Shown: one piece after another, positions 19,642-29,381 of the stretch
Position numbering within the stretch: the stretch's first letter is position 1
Layout: each line of letters opens with the position of its first letter
Assembly (NCBI RefSeq): GCF_027214005.1
Contig: NZ_JAPWGY010000004.1
Location: 1-64,000 of the forward strand
Direction of reading: 5' to 3'
Origin: Kiloniella laminariae
Lineage (GTDB): Bacteria; Pseudomonadota; Alphaproteobacteria; Kiloniellales; Kiloniellaceae
Length of the DNA: 64,000 nt
Translations under genes and position numbers: made by a program
Notes under the pieces: generated by a model
The model's input: only the letters and a program-made list of their open reading frames with translations
Database searches by the model: none
Told to the model about the DNA's origin: nothing

Positions 19642-20589
19642 ATGAAAAAACTTCGGATTGCCTTTATGGGAACCCCGGATTTTTCCGTTCCCTGTTTGAA
19701 GGCGCTGGCAGATGCCGGACATGAAATTGCTGCCGTCTACAGCCAGCCCCCACGTCCGGCAGGACGCGGACATAAGGAAAAGCTTTCTCCGGTTCATGCC
19801 TATGCCGAGAGCCAGGGGTGGCCAGTATACACTCCCAAGAGCTTTCGTCGGCCTGAGGTGCTGGAGGAGTTTGCCAGCCTGGGTGTCGATGTTGCCGTGG
19901 TGATTGCATATGGTCTGATTCTTCCCCAAGCAGCACTGGATATACCGCCAATGGGTTGTGTAAACATCCATGCCTCTCTTTTACCACGCTGGAGGGGGGC
20001 CGCGCCGATCCAAAGGGCGATCGAGGCAGGAGATGCAGAAAGTGGTGTTGCGATCATGCAGATGGCTGAAGAGCTGGATGCCGGAGATGTCATTCTTGAG
20101 AGCAGGGTGCCGTTAAATAGTGAGACAACAGCCTCCAGTCTGCATGATGAGCTATCGTCTTTGGGGGCTGATCTGATTATCAGGGCGCTGGAAGGGATGG
20201 CGAAGGGGGAGATAAAGCCGCAGCCACAACCTCTTGAAGGGGTAACCTATGCCCAGAAACTTTCCCGTGAGGAAAGTGCACTGGACTGGAGCCAGCCAGC
20301 TGAAGAGCTTGAGCGTAAAATTCGTGCCCTGACGCCTTGGCCGGGAGTTCACTTCACTTTTCAGGGCGAAAAAATCAAGATTCTGAAAGCACGGCTTTCG
20401 AATCTGGATAGCACTCATTCCCGGGCTGGGACATTACTTGATGACCAGCTGACGGTTGCCTGTGGCGCGGGCGCTTTACAGATTGAGCGTTTGCAACGAC
20501 CTGGTAAAGGCGGGATGGAAGCCACTGCTTTCCTCAATGGTTATCCCCTGCCGAAAGGTACACATCTGGTCGATCGTGAGTTGACCTGA
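19642..20589 (+). CDS. fmt: Methionyl-tRNA formyltransferase
   Basis: A 315-residue enzyme that formylates initiator Met-tRNA with 10-formyl-tetrahydrofolate. The catalytic Asn108 and His110 lie in NIHASLLPRWRGAAP, and Asp146 is in ELDAGD. The C-terminal OB-type tRNA-binding domain starts near residue 205 (TYAQKLSREESALDWSQPA). Its TGA overlaps the truA ATG by one base, so the two are translationally coupled. Confidence 0.97.
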   Translation: MKKLRIAFMGTPDFSVPCLKALADAGHEIAAVYSQPPRPAGRGHKEKLSPVHAYAESQGWPVYTPKSFRRPEVLEEFASLGVDVAVVIAYGLILPQAALDIPPMGCVNIHASLLPRWRGAAPIQRAIEAGDAESGVAIMQMAEELDAGDVILESRVPLNSETTASSLHDELSSLGADLIIRALEGMAKGEIKPQPQPLEGVTYAQKLSREESALDWSQPAEELERKIRALTPWPGVHFTFQGEKIKILKARLSNLDSTHSRAGTLLDDQLTVACGAGALQIERLQRPGKGGMEATAFLNGYPLPKGTHLVDRELT

Positions 20590-21386
20590 TGCCACGTTAC
20601 AAGTTGACCATTGAATATGACGGCAGCGATTTTTTTGGCTGGCAACGTCAAAAAGACCAGATTTCTGTCCAGGAAGTCATCGAAGAGGCCGTTTTCAAAT
20701 TCAGTGGTGAACGGGTGGCCGTATTTGCATCGGGGCGCACGGATAGTGGCGTTCATGCTCTGGGGCAGGTTGCATCGATGGATCTGGAACGCGCGTTTCC
20801 TGCAGACAAGGTCCGGGATGCCATCAACTTTCATCTGCGTCCGGCACGGGTTGCGGTCCTGTCGTCGGAAATTGTTGATGAAGAATTTCACGCCCGCTTT
20901 TCCGCGACGGAACGCAGTTATCTGTATCGGATCATCAACCGCCGGGCTCATCTGGTCCTGGATCATCATCGTGCGTGGTTTGTACCGCAGAAGCTTGATG
21001 TAACCGCAATGCATGAAGCTGCGCAGGTTCTGGTCGGTACGCATGATTTTACTTCGTTCAGGGCCAAGGAATGTCAGGCGCAATCACCGGTGAAAACCAT
21101 GAACCGGATTGCTGTCAGCCAGATTGGCGAGGAGATCAGGATCGAACTTTCTGCCCGTTCCTTTCTTTACCATCAGGTTCGTAACATTGCGGGTTCGCTG
21201 AAAAAAGTCGGAATAGGAAAATGGACAGGGGAAGATCTCAAACGGGTTCTTGCTGCTCGGGATCGCAGTGTTGCCGGGGAAATGGCTCCGGCATGGGGAT
21301 TGTATTTTGTTTCGGTCAGTTTTGATGAAACGAAACAGGACGTTGGGCATGATCCTTCTGTGGGACCTGAACCAGCGCGTCAGTAA
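20589..21386 (+). CDS. truA: tRNA pseudouridine(38-40) synthase
   Basis: A 265-residue pseudouridine synthase acting on the tRNA anticodon arm at positions 38-40. The catalytic Asp52 is in ASGRTDSGVHALGQ, the TruA signature. RSFLYHQVRNI, also conserved, lies near residues 185-195. The last 15 or so residues look like an unstructured tail. It converges with the unknown membrane-protein gene, leaving 18 bases between the two stops. Confidence 0.97.
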   Translation: MPRYKLTIEYDGSDFFGWQRQKDQISVQEVIEEAVFKFSGERVAVFASGRTDSGVHALGQVASMDLERAFPADKVRDAINFHLRPARVAVLSSEIVDEEFHARFSATERSYLYRIINRRAHLVLDHHRAWFVPQKLDVTAMHEAAQVLVGTHDFTSFRAKECQAQSPVKTMNRIAVSQIGEEIRIELSARSFLYHQVRNIAGSLKKVGIGKWTGEDLKRVLAARDRSVAGEMAPAWGLYFVSVSFDETKQDVGHDPSVGPEPARQ

Positions 21387-21404
21387 ACGTCTTTATACGG
21401 GTTC

Positions 21405-21980
21405 TTACCCCTCAAGCAGAACGTTTTCGAGATTACTGAGGCTGAGCGACAGAACAATATCCAGAAAGACCAGCCCGACAGCGATAAACCAACTGCAGGG
21501 AATGACCTGCTTTATGACGTTGGCCTTGACCCAGAGCAGATAGAAGAGGGTCAAAAGACCTGTCAGGGAAACCATTATTTCTGGAAATAGGCCGGATTTA
21601 AGCAAGGTGTGAAGGAATACCTGAACCAGAATGACCCAGAGCTGAAGCCAGTTTATAGCAATGACAAGTTGTCTGAAGTTCTCGACCTTGTTGTGCAGGA
21701 CAAGAATGGCATGGATGGCAACCGGGTAGGCCAGCCAGCTGATCATATAGATGAGGGCTTCAATCAACAGAACGGCAAAGCTGTCATAAAGGACGTCATT
21801 ATCTGTCGGGTAGAGAGTGCTGAGATAGATATACCCCGGCAAGCAGAGCCAGGCTGCGAAGAAGGAGTTCCAGAAGCTCCGGCTGCTGGTGTCGATGTGT
21901 TCCAGACCTGACAGATCAAGACGCAGGAAGCCGAAAGTGGCTCCCAGATGGTGTTTCATCTCTGTCAAAGAAGGGATCAA
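21405..21980 (-). CDS. Unknown polytopic membrane protein coupled to dapE
   Basis: 191 residues with about five hydrophobic segments (approximately 37-55, 63-90, 103-125, 133-150 and 160-180) and a short, charged N-terminus. I do not recognise a named family. Its ATG overlaps the dapE TGA by four bases (ATGA), so it is probably translated with the lysine-pathway genes, yet nothing in the sequence shows a role in that pathway. Converges with truA. Confidence 0.8.
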   Translation of the reverse strand: MIPSLTEMKHHLGATFGFLRLDLSGLEHIDTSSRSFWNSFFAAWLCLPGYIYLSTLYPTDNDVLYDSFAVLLIEALIYMISWLAYPVAIHAILVLHNKVENFRQLVIAINWLQLWVILVQVFLHTLLKSGLFPEIMVSLTGLLTLFYLLWVKANVIKQVIPCSWFIAVGLVFLDIVLSLSLSNLENVLLEG

Positions 21981-23134
21981 ACCTTAAAGTATCCTTCAAG
22001 CATGGACTGATAGATGCGTGACAGGTCGTCAAGTTCCTGTAGCGTACAGTATTCATCCACCTTATGTGCAGTATCGTTCAGCAGGCCGAATTCGGCAACA
22101 GTGGCATAGTCTTTGATAAAACGGGCGTCAGAGGTGCCGCCTGTTGTCCCCAGTACCGCTTCAAGTCCGGTCACGGTCTTGACGGATGAACTGATGAGAT
22201 CGCTGAAAGGACCCGGTGGGCAGATAAAGGATTCGCCAGATACCCGAACCGTAAGATTGTAATCAAAGCCTGCACGGCTCAGGCGCTCTCGAACCCAGGC
22301 CTCAACCTGTTCAGAAGAATAGAGATCATTAAAGCGGACGTTAAAATTCGCCTGTGCCTGTGCCGGGATGACGTTGGTTGCGGCGTTGCCGACGTCGACG
22401 GTGGTCACCTGAAGGGAAGAAGGGGGGAAGTGTTCTGTACCGCTGTCGAGAGGTTCCGCGAGCAGATTATGCAGCATGGCCACCAGGGGATGGACAGGGT
22501 TACGGGCAAGTTGAGGGTAGGCTGTATGTCCCTGAATGCCCCGAACCCTGAGATTGAAGTTAACACTTCCCCTGCGTCCGATCTTGATCATGTCGCCGAG
22601 TTTATCGTTGCTGGTCGGTTCCCCAACAAGGCAGACATCCATGCGTTCTCCCTTGTCGGTCATCCAGTCGAGAACCTTGGTGGTGCCATTGATGCCAATG
22701 CCTTCCTCATCTCCTGTAATGATCAGACTGATCGAGCCATCAAAGGATGAGCGGGAGTTGATGAAACGGGTCAGAGCCGCGACAAAGGCCCCGATAGAGC
22801 CTTTCATGTCAACGGCGCCGCGTCCAATCAGCTTGCCATCGACAACAGCTCCGGCAAAGGGGTTAACCGTCCAGGCATCAGCATCGCCAATAGGGACAAC
22901 ATCCGTATGCCCACCATACCCAAAAACGGGTCCTGCTGTCCCGAGACGGGCGTAGAGATTGTCGACATCGTAGGTATCGCTGCAACTGAAAAGTAATCGA
23001 TGACAGTTAAAACCCAGCGGTTTGAGTAAAGATTCCATGAGGTCGAGAGCACCGCCTTCTTCCGGTGTGATCGAGGGACATCGAATCAGGGCCTGGGTGA
23101 CTTCCAGGGCAGAAGACGGGTTCTCGACATTCAT
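21977..23134 (-). CDS. dapE: Succinyl-diaminopimelate desuccinylase
   Basis: 385 residues from the ATG at 23134 (GGAAAG lies nine bases upstream); the frame is open 29 codons further but without support. An M20 metallopeptidase. Metal ligands are visible: His76 and Asp78 in GYGGHTDVVP, Asp109 in GAVDMKG, and the GDEEG catalytic Glu143 region. It removes succinate to give LL-diaminopimelate for lysine and peptidoglycan. It lies 22 bases after dapD, so the two consecutive pathway steps are in one operon. Confidence 0.96.
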   Translation of the reverse strand: MNVENPSSALEVTQALIRCPSITPEEGGALDLMESLLKPLGFNCHRLLFSCSDTYDVDNLYARLGTAGPVFGYGGHTDVVPIGDADAWTVNPFAGAVVDGKLIGRGAVDMKGSIGAFVAALTRFINSRSSFDGSISLIITGDEEGIGINGTTKVLDWMTDKGERMDVCLVGEPTSNDKLGDMIKIGRRGSVNFNLRVRGIQGHTAYPQLARNPVHPLVAMLHNLLAEPLDSGTEHFPPSSLQVTTVDVGNAATNVIPAQAQANFNVRFNDLYSSEQVEAWVRERLSRAGFDYNLTVRVSGESFICPPGPFSDLISSSVKTVTGLEAVLGTTGGTSDARFIKDYATVAEFGLLNDTAHKVDEYCTLQELDDLSRIYQSMLEGYFKV

Positions 23135-23156
23135 GGTCAGTTCTTTCCGTGATACT

Positions 23157-23999
23157 TTAGGCGCGCAGCAATTCGTTGATAGAGGTTTTGGAACGGGTGC
23201 GCTCGTCCACTCTTTTAACAATCACGGCACAGTAAAGGTTGGGGCCAGGTGTGCCATCGGGAAGGGGTTTGCCTGGAAGCGTTCCGGACACCACAACGGA
23301 ATAGGCTGGAACACGGCCCATGAAAATTTCACCGGTTTCGCGGTCAATGATTTTGGTCGAGGCACCAATGTAGACGCCCATGGAGAGAACAGAGCCCTCT
23401 TCAACAATAACCCCTTCGGCTACCTCTGCTCGCGCGCCGATAAAGCAGTTGTCTTCAATAATGACCGGGCCAGCCTGGAGAGGTTCAAGCACACCGCCAA
23501 TGCCTGTTCCGCCGGACAGATGTACATTCTTGCCGATTTGGGCACAGGAACCAACGGTCGCCCAGGTGTCAACCATGGTGCCGCTGTCGACATAGGCACC
23601 CAAGTTCACAAAGCTGGGCATCAGAACCGCGCCAGGGGCAATAAAAGCAGAGCGTCGCACGATGCTGCCGGGAACGGCACGAAATCCTGCTGCTGTGAAT
23701 TCTTTACTGCCCCAGCCTTCGAACTTGGAGGGGACTTTATCCCACCAGTTGGTGCTCTCGCCGGGACCACCGGCAATGACAGACATGTCATTGAGGCGGA
23801 AAGAGAGTAACACAGCCTTTTTAAGCCACTGATTAACCACCCAGCCATCGGGGCCTTTTTCGGCAACCCTGCGTTTGCCAGAGTCCATCAGCATCAACGC
23901 ATTTTCAACGGCTTCGCGAACTTCGCCTTTGGTTGCGGCAGTGATCTGGTCCCGGTTTTCCCAGGCATTCTCAATGACATTCTGGATATCGCTGTTCAT
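23157..23999 (-). CDS. dapD: Tetrahydrodipicolinate N-succinyltransferase
   Basis: A 280-residue trimeric acyltransferase that uses succinyl-CoA in the diaminopimelate pathway. Residues about 100-230 form a left-handed beta helix of hexapeptide repeats ([46 protein letters not shown]), typical of DapD. Directly upstream of dapE. The 137-base gap to the HAD gene upstream may hold its promoter. Confidence 0.97.
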   Translation of the reverse strand: MNSDIQNVIENAWENRDQITAATKGEVREAVENALMLMDSGKRRVAEKGPDGWVVNQWLKKAVLLSFRLNDMSVIAGGPGESTNWWDKVPSKFEGWGSKEFTAAGFRAVPGSIVRRSAFIAPGAVLMPSFVNLGAYVDSGTMVDTWATVGSCAQIGKNVHLSGGTGIGGVLEPLQAGPVIIEDNCFIGARAEVAEGVIVEEGSVLSMGVYIGASTKIIDRETGEIFMGRVPAYSVVVSGTLPGKPLPDGTPGPNLYCAVIVKRVDERTRSKTSINELLRA

Positions 24000-24136
24000 G
24001 GTGATCTATCCCGTAGTTCGTGTTTTTCAACATCGTTTATCGTGGTTTCGTGGACAATGCGGCAGGGCGGCGACGCTTGTCAACGAGTCCATGGCCGAAG
24101 GGGCGATGTTATACGATTCCGGCTTTTCCCGTGATT

Positions 24137-24808
24137 TCAGAGATTGTTAAGCCAGGTGATGAGATCGTCCGTTTCATGGTGGATAAAGGATGAACGTTCG
24201 CCATTTTCAGACGTGGCTCCATGTGCCGCCCACTCGGTATCTGTTCTGACCCAGACGGTTGTCATTCCCATGGCCGCTGCGGGCTCAAGGTTTTTAGCTG
24301 AGTCTTCGAAAAATACAGATTGTTTCGGATCAATCCCATGTTTTTTGATCAGGTCGTCATAGGGGAACTGTGCAGGTTTGGGGATGTAATCAGCATCCGC
24401 AATATCATATATCTCTTCAAAGAGATGGAGCACACCAAGCTGGTTCATCACATTTGTAGCATGGATGTTCGAGGCGTTGGTAAAGATCAGTTTTCGTCCG
24501 GGAAGCCGCTCCAGAGCGTTGCTCAAATCCTGATTCTGGCGGATGACGCTGAAGTCAATATCATGAACATAGTCCAGATATTCGTTCGGTGCGAGCCCGT
24601 GGTTGACCATCAGGCCTTTCAGCGTTGTTCCATAGCGTTTGAAATAGTCTTTCTGAACGGTTTTGGCGGCAACAGGATCAAGGCCGAGATATTGTTCGAT
24701 GAAGGAACCCATGCGCTGTTCAATCTGGTCAAACAGCCGGGACGAGGCGGGATAGAGCGTGTTATCCAGATCAAAGAGCCAGACATCTTTTCCACCTAAC
24801 AGAGCCAT
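24137..24808 (-). CDS. HAD-family pyrimidine 5'-nucleotidase-like hydrolase
   Basis: 223 residues from the ATG at 24808; an upstream in-frame start at 24856 would add 16 residues of poor quality. The nucleophile motif WLFDLDNTLYP near residue 10 is that of the SDT1/pyrimidine 5'-nucleotidase branch. Motif II is LIFTNAS, followed by the conserved Lys and VFFEDSAKNLEPA as motif IV. The substrate is likely a nucleoside monophosphate but is not certain from sequence. Same strand as dapD and dapE and often found with them in alphaproteobacteria. Confidence 0.88.
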   Translation of the reverse strand: MALLGGKDVWLFDLDNTLYPASSRLFDQIEQRMGSFIEQYLGLDPVAAKTVQKDYFKRYGTTLKGLMVNHGLAPNEYLDYVHDIDFSVIRQNQDLSNALERLPGRKLIFTNASNIHATNVMNQLGVLHLFEEIYDIADADYIPKPAQFPYDDLIKKHGIDPKQSVFFEDSAKNLEPAAAMGMTTVWVRTDTEWAAHGATSENGERSSFIHHETDDLITWLNNL

Positions 24809-25119
24809 CGTTCTTGTTCTCTCTAATCTTATCAAAAAATTATTTTTACCTGCCAAGGGGTAGCAGATTTTGGAGATTTTCCAAGAAGGAAGTCATCTAC
24901 AGGGTGGATTTGAAGTTTGCTGCTCATTTCCCCCGATCCCCCAATCAAGTGTTGGAAACATCGCTTGTTTATTATCCCCTTTGAAGGAAAGTCAATTTTC
25001 AGCAGGAGATTTTTGTTTTCCCCTGAGAGATTTGTAGGCAGAAATTATTGACCAAGATCTTATGAACCAGGGGGGGCATGTGGCCTGCTGCGGGTGAATG
25101 CGTCCAGTAAGCTTATTGG

Positions 25120-25136
25120 AACCAGTCGAACTGGTT
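25120..25136. promoter_or_regulatory. Perfect inverted repeat upstream of the diguanylate cyclase gene
   Basis: AACCAGT-CGA-ACTGGTT is a perfect seven-base inverted repeat, 75 bases before the ATG and 17 bases before the CtrA-type site. It could be an operator; no T run follows, so it is not a terminator. Confidence 0.35.
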
Positions 25137-25152
25137 GATCGTCTTCAAATAT

Positions 25153-25168
25153 TTAAGTGGGTGTTAAC
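25153..25168. promoter_or_regulatory. CtrA-type binding site (TTAA-N7-TTAAC)
   Basis: TTAA, seven bases (GTGGGTG), then TTAAC: an exact match to the full alphaproteobacterial CtrA consensus. It is 43 bases upstream of the ATG of the diguanylate cyclase gene, a normal distance for an activator site. The call is by consensus only. Confidence 0.55.
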
Positions 25169-25211
25169 TGGACTCGGTTAGACTTGGGGCGATGAGTTAT
25201 CAGGGGTGCCT

Positions 25212-26942
25212 ATGAAGACTTCATCAAAGCAGAAAAAAAACAATAAGAGTGGTCCATTGCCCGATATTATCGACAAGGATCACTGGGAACTGGTTGTCCC
25301 TGGTGGTCCTTTTTCTGAATTTCCTGGTGCTGTTGTACTGGTGGTTCGTGACGGCACCGTTTCCTGTGCAAATGATCAGGCCGAGTTGCTTTGTAAATTT
25401 ATACGCAGGGGAGGTTCCGAAGAATATCTTGAAGCGTTGAAGTCAGCCTTCAGTGGCAAGGCGGCTCAGGTGAATCCTTTGTTGATTCGAGCCGAGCGCG
25501 ATGAGCGAAGCCGTGTTCTTGCCGCCTTTGATCTGGCACTGTTGCCATGGGACGGTGGACAGGCCGCTTTGTTGCTTGGGCGGAATATAACCCTTGAGCG
25601 CAACCTTCGTGCGGCTTTAATTGAATCCCGTCAACGCTATCGTGACCTGCTTGAAGCCTCCTGTGATTTTGCCTGGGAGACCAATGCAAAAGGCTATTTT
25701 TCTTTTGTAACCCCTGATGGGGGACTGGGATATACGGCAGCCGAGATTTCTGGAATGCAGGCTGACGGGTTGCTGGTCGATGTACATACACTGGTAACGA
25801 ACCCTTTTTCCTGCAAGGCGCCCTGTGATGAGGAAGAGGTCTGGGTCAAAGACAGTTATGGCGATGAAAGATGTCTTCTGATTACCTCAATGCCTCTGTG
25901 GAGTGATCAGGAAATCTGGCATGGGAACCGGGGGTTCTGTCGCGATATCACAGATCAGCGTAAAGTCGAGATGCAACGGGCTGAGGAGATTCATCGCGAG
26001 AGGGTCTACAACCGGATTCTCGAGATTGCCCGCAGTGAAATGGTGCCTGTAAAGATGCTGGGCTCTGCAGCCAGCTGTCTTATTCCGGCACTGCCGGTTG
26101 ATGCTGTCATGATCAGCCATTTTGATGGCGAGATCTGGCATGCTGTCGCTGAACAGGGATCCGCTCTGCCTCTTGATGCAATCGCACGGGTCCAGGCTGC
26201 CTTGAAAATGGGAGAAACAGTTTATCAGGAAAGTGGCCCAGATGGCGTACTTGTCGCTGTTAGTACCAAGTTCCGGGGGCAGGCGAATGGCGCGATCTGT
26301 TTATGGCGAAGAGGTGCAAATGTTGTCTGGTCCGCTGGTGAGGGGGAGTTACTGGAGCGTATCCAGGTCCAGATTGGTATTTCGCTGCAACAGTATGGAC
26401 ATCATCGGGATCTACAAACGCTTTCAAGCACAGATCCCTTGACCGGATTGTTGAACCGGAGGCGATTTGAGCATCTTCTTTCAGGGTTTCTCGAAGACCA
26501 TAACGGTGATGGGCATACGCATCTGTTACTTTATCTTGATATGGATAATTTCAAGTACGTCAATGACGCCTATGGTCATCAGGAAGGTGACAAGGCCCTG
26601 CGTGATTTTGCAGAAGTGCTGAAACAGGAAACCCGCAGGCATGACTGGTTGGCGCGTCTTGGTGGGGATGAGTTCGCTATATTTCTGCCAAATGTACCTG
26701 AGGAGGAAGCCTCATCAAAAGCAAGGGCCATTTTGATGGCGCTTGAGCCAGCTTTGGCCCGCGAAGAAGATCCGGAGTGGCGTTTGGGGGCTTCTATCGG
26801 GGGGTATCTGTTTACGGCCCGGGACGGAACCAATATATCGGATCTTTTCCTCCATGCAGACGAAGCGATGTACCGGGTTAAGAGATCCGGCAAGAATGGT
26901 ATTTATGTCGTTAAAGAACAGTTAGAAGGGGCAGGATCTTGA
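25212..26942 (+). CDS. PAS-domain diguanylate cyclase (GGDEF)
   Basis: 576 residues from the ATG at 25212, which has AGGGG five bases upstream (an in-frame GTG lies six bases earlier). No membrane segment is seen, so it is probably cytosolic. The order is an N-terminal sensory region of about 130 residues, a PAS domain (about 137-255, with RYRDLLEASCDFAWETNAKGYFSFV), a linker or GAF-like region (about 265-395), and a GGDEF domain. Intact GGDEF is at 484-488 and the inhibitory I-site RRHD (R-x-x-D) at 475-478, so it should make c-di-GMP and be product-inhibited. Its stop overlaps the start of the DUF2336 gene. Confidence 0.93.
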   Translation: MKTSSKQKKNNKSGPLPDIIDKDHWELVVPGGPFSEFPGAVVLVVRDGTVSCANDQAELLCKFIRRGGSEEYLEALKSAFSGKAAQVNPLLIRAERDERSRVLAAFDLALLPWDGGQAALLLGRNITLERNLRAALIESRQRYRDLLEASCDFAWETNAKGYFSFVTPDGGLGYTAAEISGMQADGLLVDVHTLVTNPFSCKAPCDEEEVWVKDSYGDERCLLITSMPLWSDQEIWHGNRGFCRDITDQRKVEMQRAEEIHRERVYNRILEIARSEMVPVKMLGSAASCLIPALPVDAVMISHFDGEIWHAVAEQGSALPLDAIARVQAALKMGETVYQESGPDGVLVAVSTKFRGQANGAICLWRRGANVVWSAGEGELLERIQVQIGISLQQYGHHRDLQTLSSTDPLTGLLNRRRFEHLLSGFLEDHNGDGHTHLLLYLDMDNFKYVNDAYGHQEGDKALRDFAEVLKQETRRHDWLARLGGDEFAIFLPNVPEEEASSKARAILMALEPALAREEDPEWRLGASIGGYLFTARDGTNISDLFLHADEAMYRVKRSGKNGIYVVKEQLEGAGS

Positions 26943-28222
26943 AAGATTCAGAAAGCTCCTCAAAGGATAAAAAGCGGATGCAGACAGCCCTTGTATATGA
27001 GACTGCCAAGGAAATGGCGGAAAGTAAGGATCCGGAAGTTCGCCTGACACTGGCCAAGCGCAATGATACACGACCAGAATTTCTGTATTACCTAGCCGAG
27101 GACGAAAGCCCTGAAATAAGAAAAGCCGTGGCGTCCAATGCAAAAACACCTTCTCAGGCAGATCTGTTGCTGGCCAGAGATAAAGATACACTTGTGCGCG
27201 AGCAGCTGGCTGAAAAAATTGCCAAGCTGGCTCCAGAGCTGGATTCGAAAAATCAGCGCCGTGCGCATGAATTTGTTGTAAAAACGCTTCAGATCCTGGT
27301 CGAGGACCAGCAGGAGAAAGTACGGCAAATTCTATCTGTTGCGGTGAAAGACCTTGATACCGTGCCTGTTGCACTGGTTCGAAAGCTTGCAGCTGATTCT
27401 GAAGACAGTGTTGCTGTGCCGGTTTTGCAATTTTCTCCGATCCTGACCGATGATGATCTGCTTAAACTCATCTGGGATGGTGTCCGCGGGGCGAGATTAA
27501 AAGCAATTTCCCGTCGATCCAATCTGGGCGAGCAGGTAACCGATGCGATTATCGAGACAGAGGATGGTGATGCAATTGCCGCTCTGCTGGATAACCATAG
27601 CGCCCAGATTCGCGAAGAGACACTTGATATGCTGGTTGACAGGGCTCCGGCTGTGCAGATCTGGCACAAGCCGCTTGTCACGCGGCCAAAGCTTTCTTCC
27701 TTGTCGATCAAACGCCTTGCCACGTTTGTAACCGAGAATTTACTGGAAGCCTTGCTTGATCGTCCGGGAATGGATCCGGAAACAGCAACGGCAATTGGCT
27801 TGGTGGTGCGCCAACGTCTGGGTGAAGAAGAAGTCCTGGATGACAAGGGAACAAGTGAACAGGAAGAAAAGGCACTGGTTGCTGAAGTGGAAAAGCTGGA
27901 CCGTGCCGGTAAGCTGACCGAAGACAGGATTACGACGCGCCTGCATTGTGGGGACCGCGAGTTCGCTATTCATGCGCTGGCGCTTAAAGCTGCCCTGCCC
28001 CCCAAAGTGGCGCGCCGGATGATCTTGTCCCGGGCGGCAAAGACGGTTGTGGCGCTGGTCTGGAAAGCCGGGTTTACCATGGAACTGGCCAGTCTGGTGC
28101 AGTTGCGTCTGGCTGGAATTCCTCCTCAACAGTCGATCAAGGCCGATGCAGAGGGGCAGGTTCCTATATCGGAAAAAGAACTGGACTGGCAGGTCACGCT
28201 CTATCTGGATAATCCTGAATAA
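26939..28222 (+). CDS. DUF2336-domain protein
   Basis: 427 residues if it begins at the TTG at 26939, which overlaps the preceding stop (TTGA) and follows AGGA; the first ATG is 13 codons later. The chain is almost entirely helical with repeated segments such as DPEVRLTLAKRND, ESPEIRKAVASNAKTP and DSEDSVAVPVLQFSPILTDDDLLKLI, like HEAT-type repeats. This fits DUF2336, a family found mainly in alphaproteobacteria with no established biochemistry. Overlap with a diguanylate cyclase suggests a joint signalling role, which is inference. A strong terminator follows. Confidence 0.85.
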   Translation: MKDSESSSKDKKRMQTALVYETAKEMAESKDPEVRLTLAKRNDTRPEFLYYLAEDESPEIRKAVASNAKTPSQADLLLARDKDTLVREQLAEKIAKLAPELDSKNQRRAHEFVVKTLQILVEDQQEKVRQILSVAVKDLDTVPVALVRKLAADSEDSVAVPVLQFSPILTDDDLLKLIWDGVRGARLKAISRRSNLGEQVTDAIIETEDGDAIAALLDNHSAQIREETLDMLVDRAPAVQIWHKPLVTRPKLSSLSIKRLATFVTENLLEALLDRPGMDPETATAIGLVVRQRLGEEEVLDDKGTSEQEEKALVAEVEKLDRAGKLTEDRITTRLHCGDREFAIHALALKAALPPKVARRMILSRAAKTVVALVWKAGFTMELASLVQLRLAGIPPQQSIKADAEGQVPISEKELDWQVTLYLDNPE

Positions 28223-28244
28223 GCCTTGTCGAAAAACCTTGAGC

Positions 28245-28280
28245 AAAAATGCCGGCCTTGATTCCGAGGCCGGCATTTTT
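28245..28280. terminator. Terminator after the cyclase/DUF2336 operon
   Basis: AAAAATGCCGGCCT and AGGCCGGCATTTTT are perfect 14-base arms around an eight-base loop. Its symmetric A and T flanks also allow it to act on the converging argB transcript. Confidence 0.9.
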
Positions 28281-28338
28281 GCTGTGTACTTTTCAGGACG
28301 CGGAAACAAAGGCATCCGGGAATGAGCAGAAGGCTGTA

Positions 28339-29247
28339 TCAATCCTTCTTGATCAACGTGCCGATCCCGCAATCGGTGAAAATTTCCAGCAGCATACCGT
28401 GCGGGACCCGTCCGTCCAGAATAACCGCTGCGTTCACGCCGCCTTCGACCGTACTGATGCAGGTTTCAATCTTGGGAATCATGCCGCCACTGATTGTGCC
28501 ATTGCGGCGAAGTTCGTCCGCTGTCTGGAAGGTGATTTCGGGAATCAACACACCTTCCTTGTCAAGGACACCTGCAACATCTGTCATCATCAGGAGGCGA
28601 GAAGCGCCAACCGCTGCGGCAATCGCCCCGGCAGCCGTATCTGCATTGATATTATAGGTTTCACCATCTGCCCCAAAGCCGATTGGTGCGATGACAGGGA
28701 TCATCCCGGATGTTTCCAGTTTCTGAAGAAATTCAGGGTTGATTTCGTCTGGCTCTCCGACAAAACCGAGATCCAGAACCTTTTCAATGTTGGAATCCGG
28801 ATCTCTGACTGTCCGTTGCAGCTTTCGGGCCTTGATCAGGCTGCCGTCTTTACCGGAGATACCAATTGCAGTACCTCCAGCCTTGTTGATTGCCGCGGTG
28901 ATGCTTTTGTTAATTCTACCAGAGAGAACCATCTCGACAATTTCGACAGTTGCTTCATCTGTAACCCGCAGCCCGTCAACAAATTCGCTGTTAACAGCCA
29001 TCCGCTTGAGCATATCCCCGATCTGTGGACCACCACCGTGAACAACGATGGGGTTGATCCCGACCTGTTTAAGCAAAACAATATCCCGGGCGAAGATATC
29101 GGCCAACTCGCTATTTCCCATCGCATGGCCACCATATTTGATCACGATGGTTTTGCCGGAATAGCGTCGCATAAAGGGCAAGGCTTCTGAAATAGTCCCT
29201 GCAGTACGCAGCCATTTCCGTGGATCTTTAGCGTGGTTTGTCAACAT
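28339..29247 (-). CDS. argB: Acetylglutamate kinase
   Basis: A 302-residue amino-acid kinase that phosphorylates N-acetylglutamate in arginine synthesis. Conserved blocks are [13 protein letters not shown] (phosphate-binding Lys), [13 protein letters not shown] and the ATP-site [31 protein letters not shown]. The N-terminal extension before KTIVIKYGG resembles that of arginine-sensitive hexameric forms, so feedback inhibition is likely. It lies downstream of engB on the same strand, with 134 bases between them. Confidence 0.97.
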   Translation of the reverse strand: MLTNHAKDPRKWLRTAGTISEALPFMRRYSGKTIVIKYGGHAMGNSELADIFARDIVLLKQVGINPIVVHGGGPQIGDMLKRMAVNSEFVDGLRVTDEATVEIVEMVLSGRINKSITAAINKAGGTAIGISGKDGSLIKARKLQRTVRDPDSNIEKVLDLGFVGEPDEINPEFLQKLETSGMIPVIAPIGFGADGETYNINADTAAGAIAAAVGASRLLMMTDVAGVLDKEGVLIPEITFQTADELRRNGTISGGMIPKIETCISTVEGGVNAAVILDGRVPHGMLLEIFTDCGIGTLIKKD

Positions 29248-29381
29248 CTTGGACAGCCTCTGTAATGATCAGGACAACGCGGGGCTTTCTTGCTTTAAGG
29301 TCTGGCTAGACGGGCCCGGCCCCGCGAGAGGTAATTATATCTTTATAACGGAATCGCAAGGTCAAGGAAACAGGGGGGCCT

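Larger units (their letters stand above)
24809..25211. other. Divergent intergenic region between the HAD gene and the diguanylate cyclase gene
   Basis: About 400 bases without a convincing reading frame. It must hold two divergent promoters. The recognisable items are the 17-base palindrome at 25120-25136 and the CtrA-type site at 25153-25168, listed separately. Runs such as GGGGGGG near 25071 have no clear meaning. Confidence 0.6.

Noticed and set aside
28249-29190. 313-codon open frame antisense to argB
   Set aside because: It is the shadow of argB; the composition is Cys/Asn/His-rich and unlike a folded protein.
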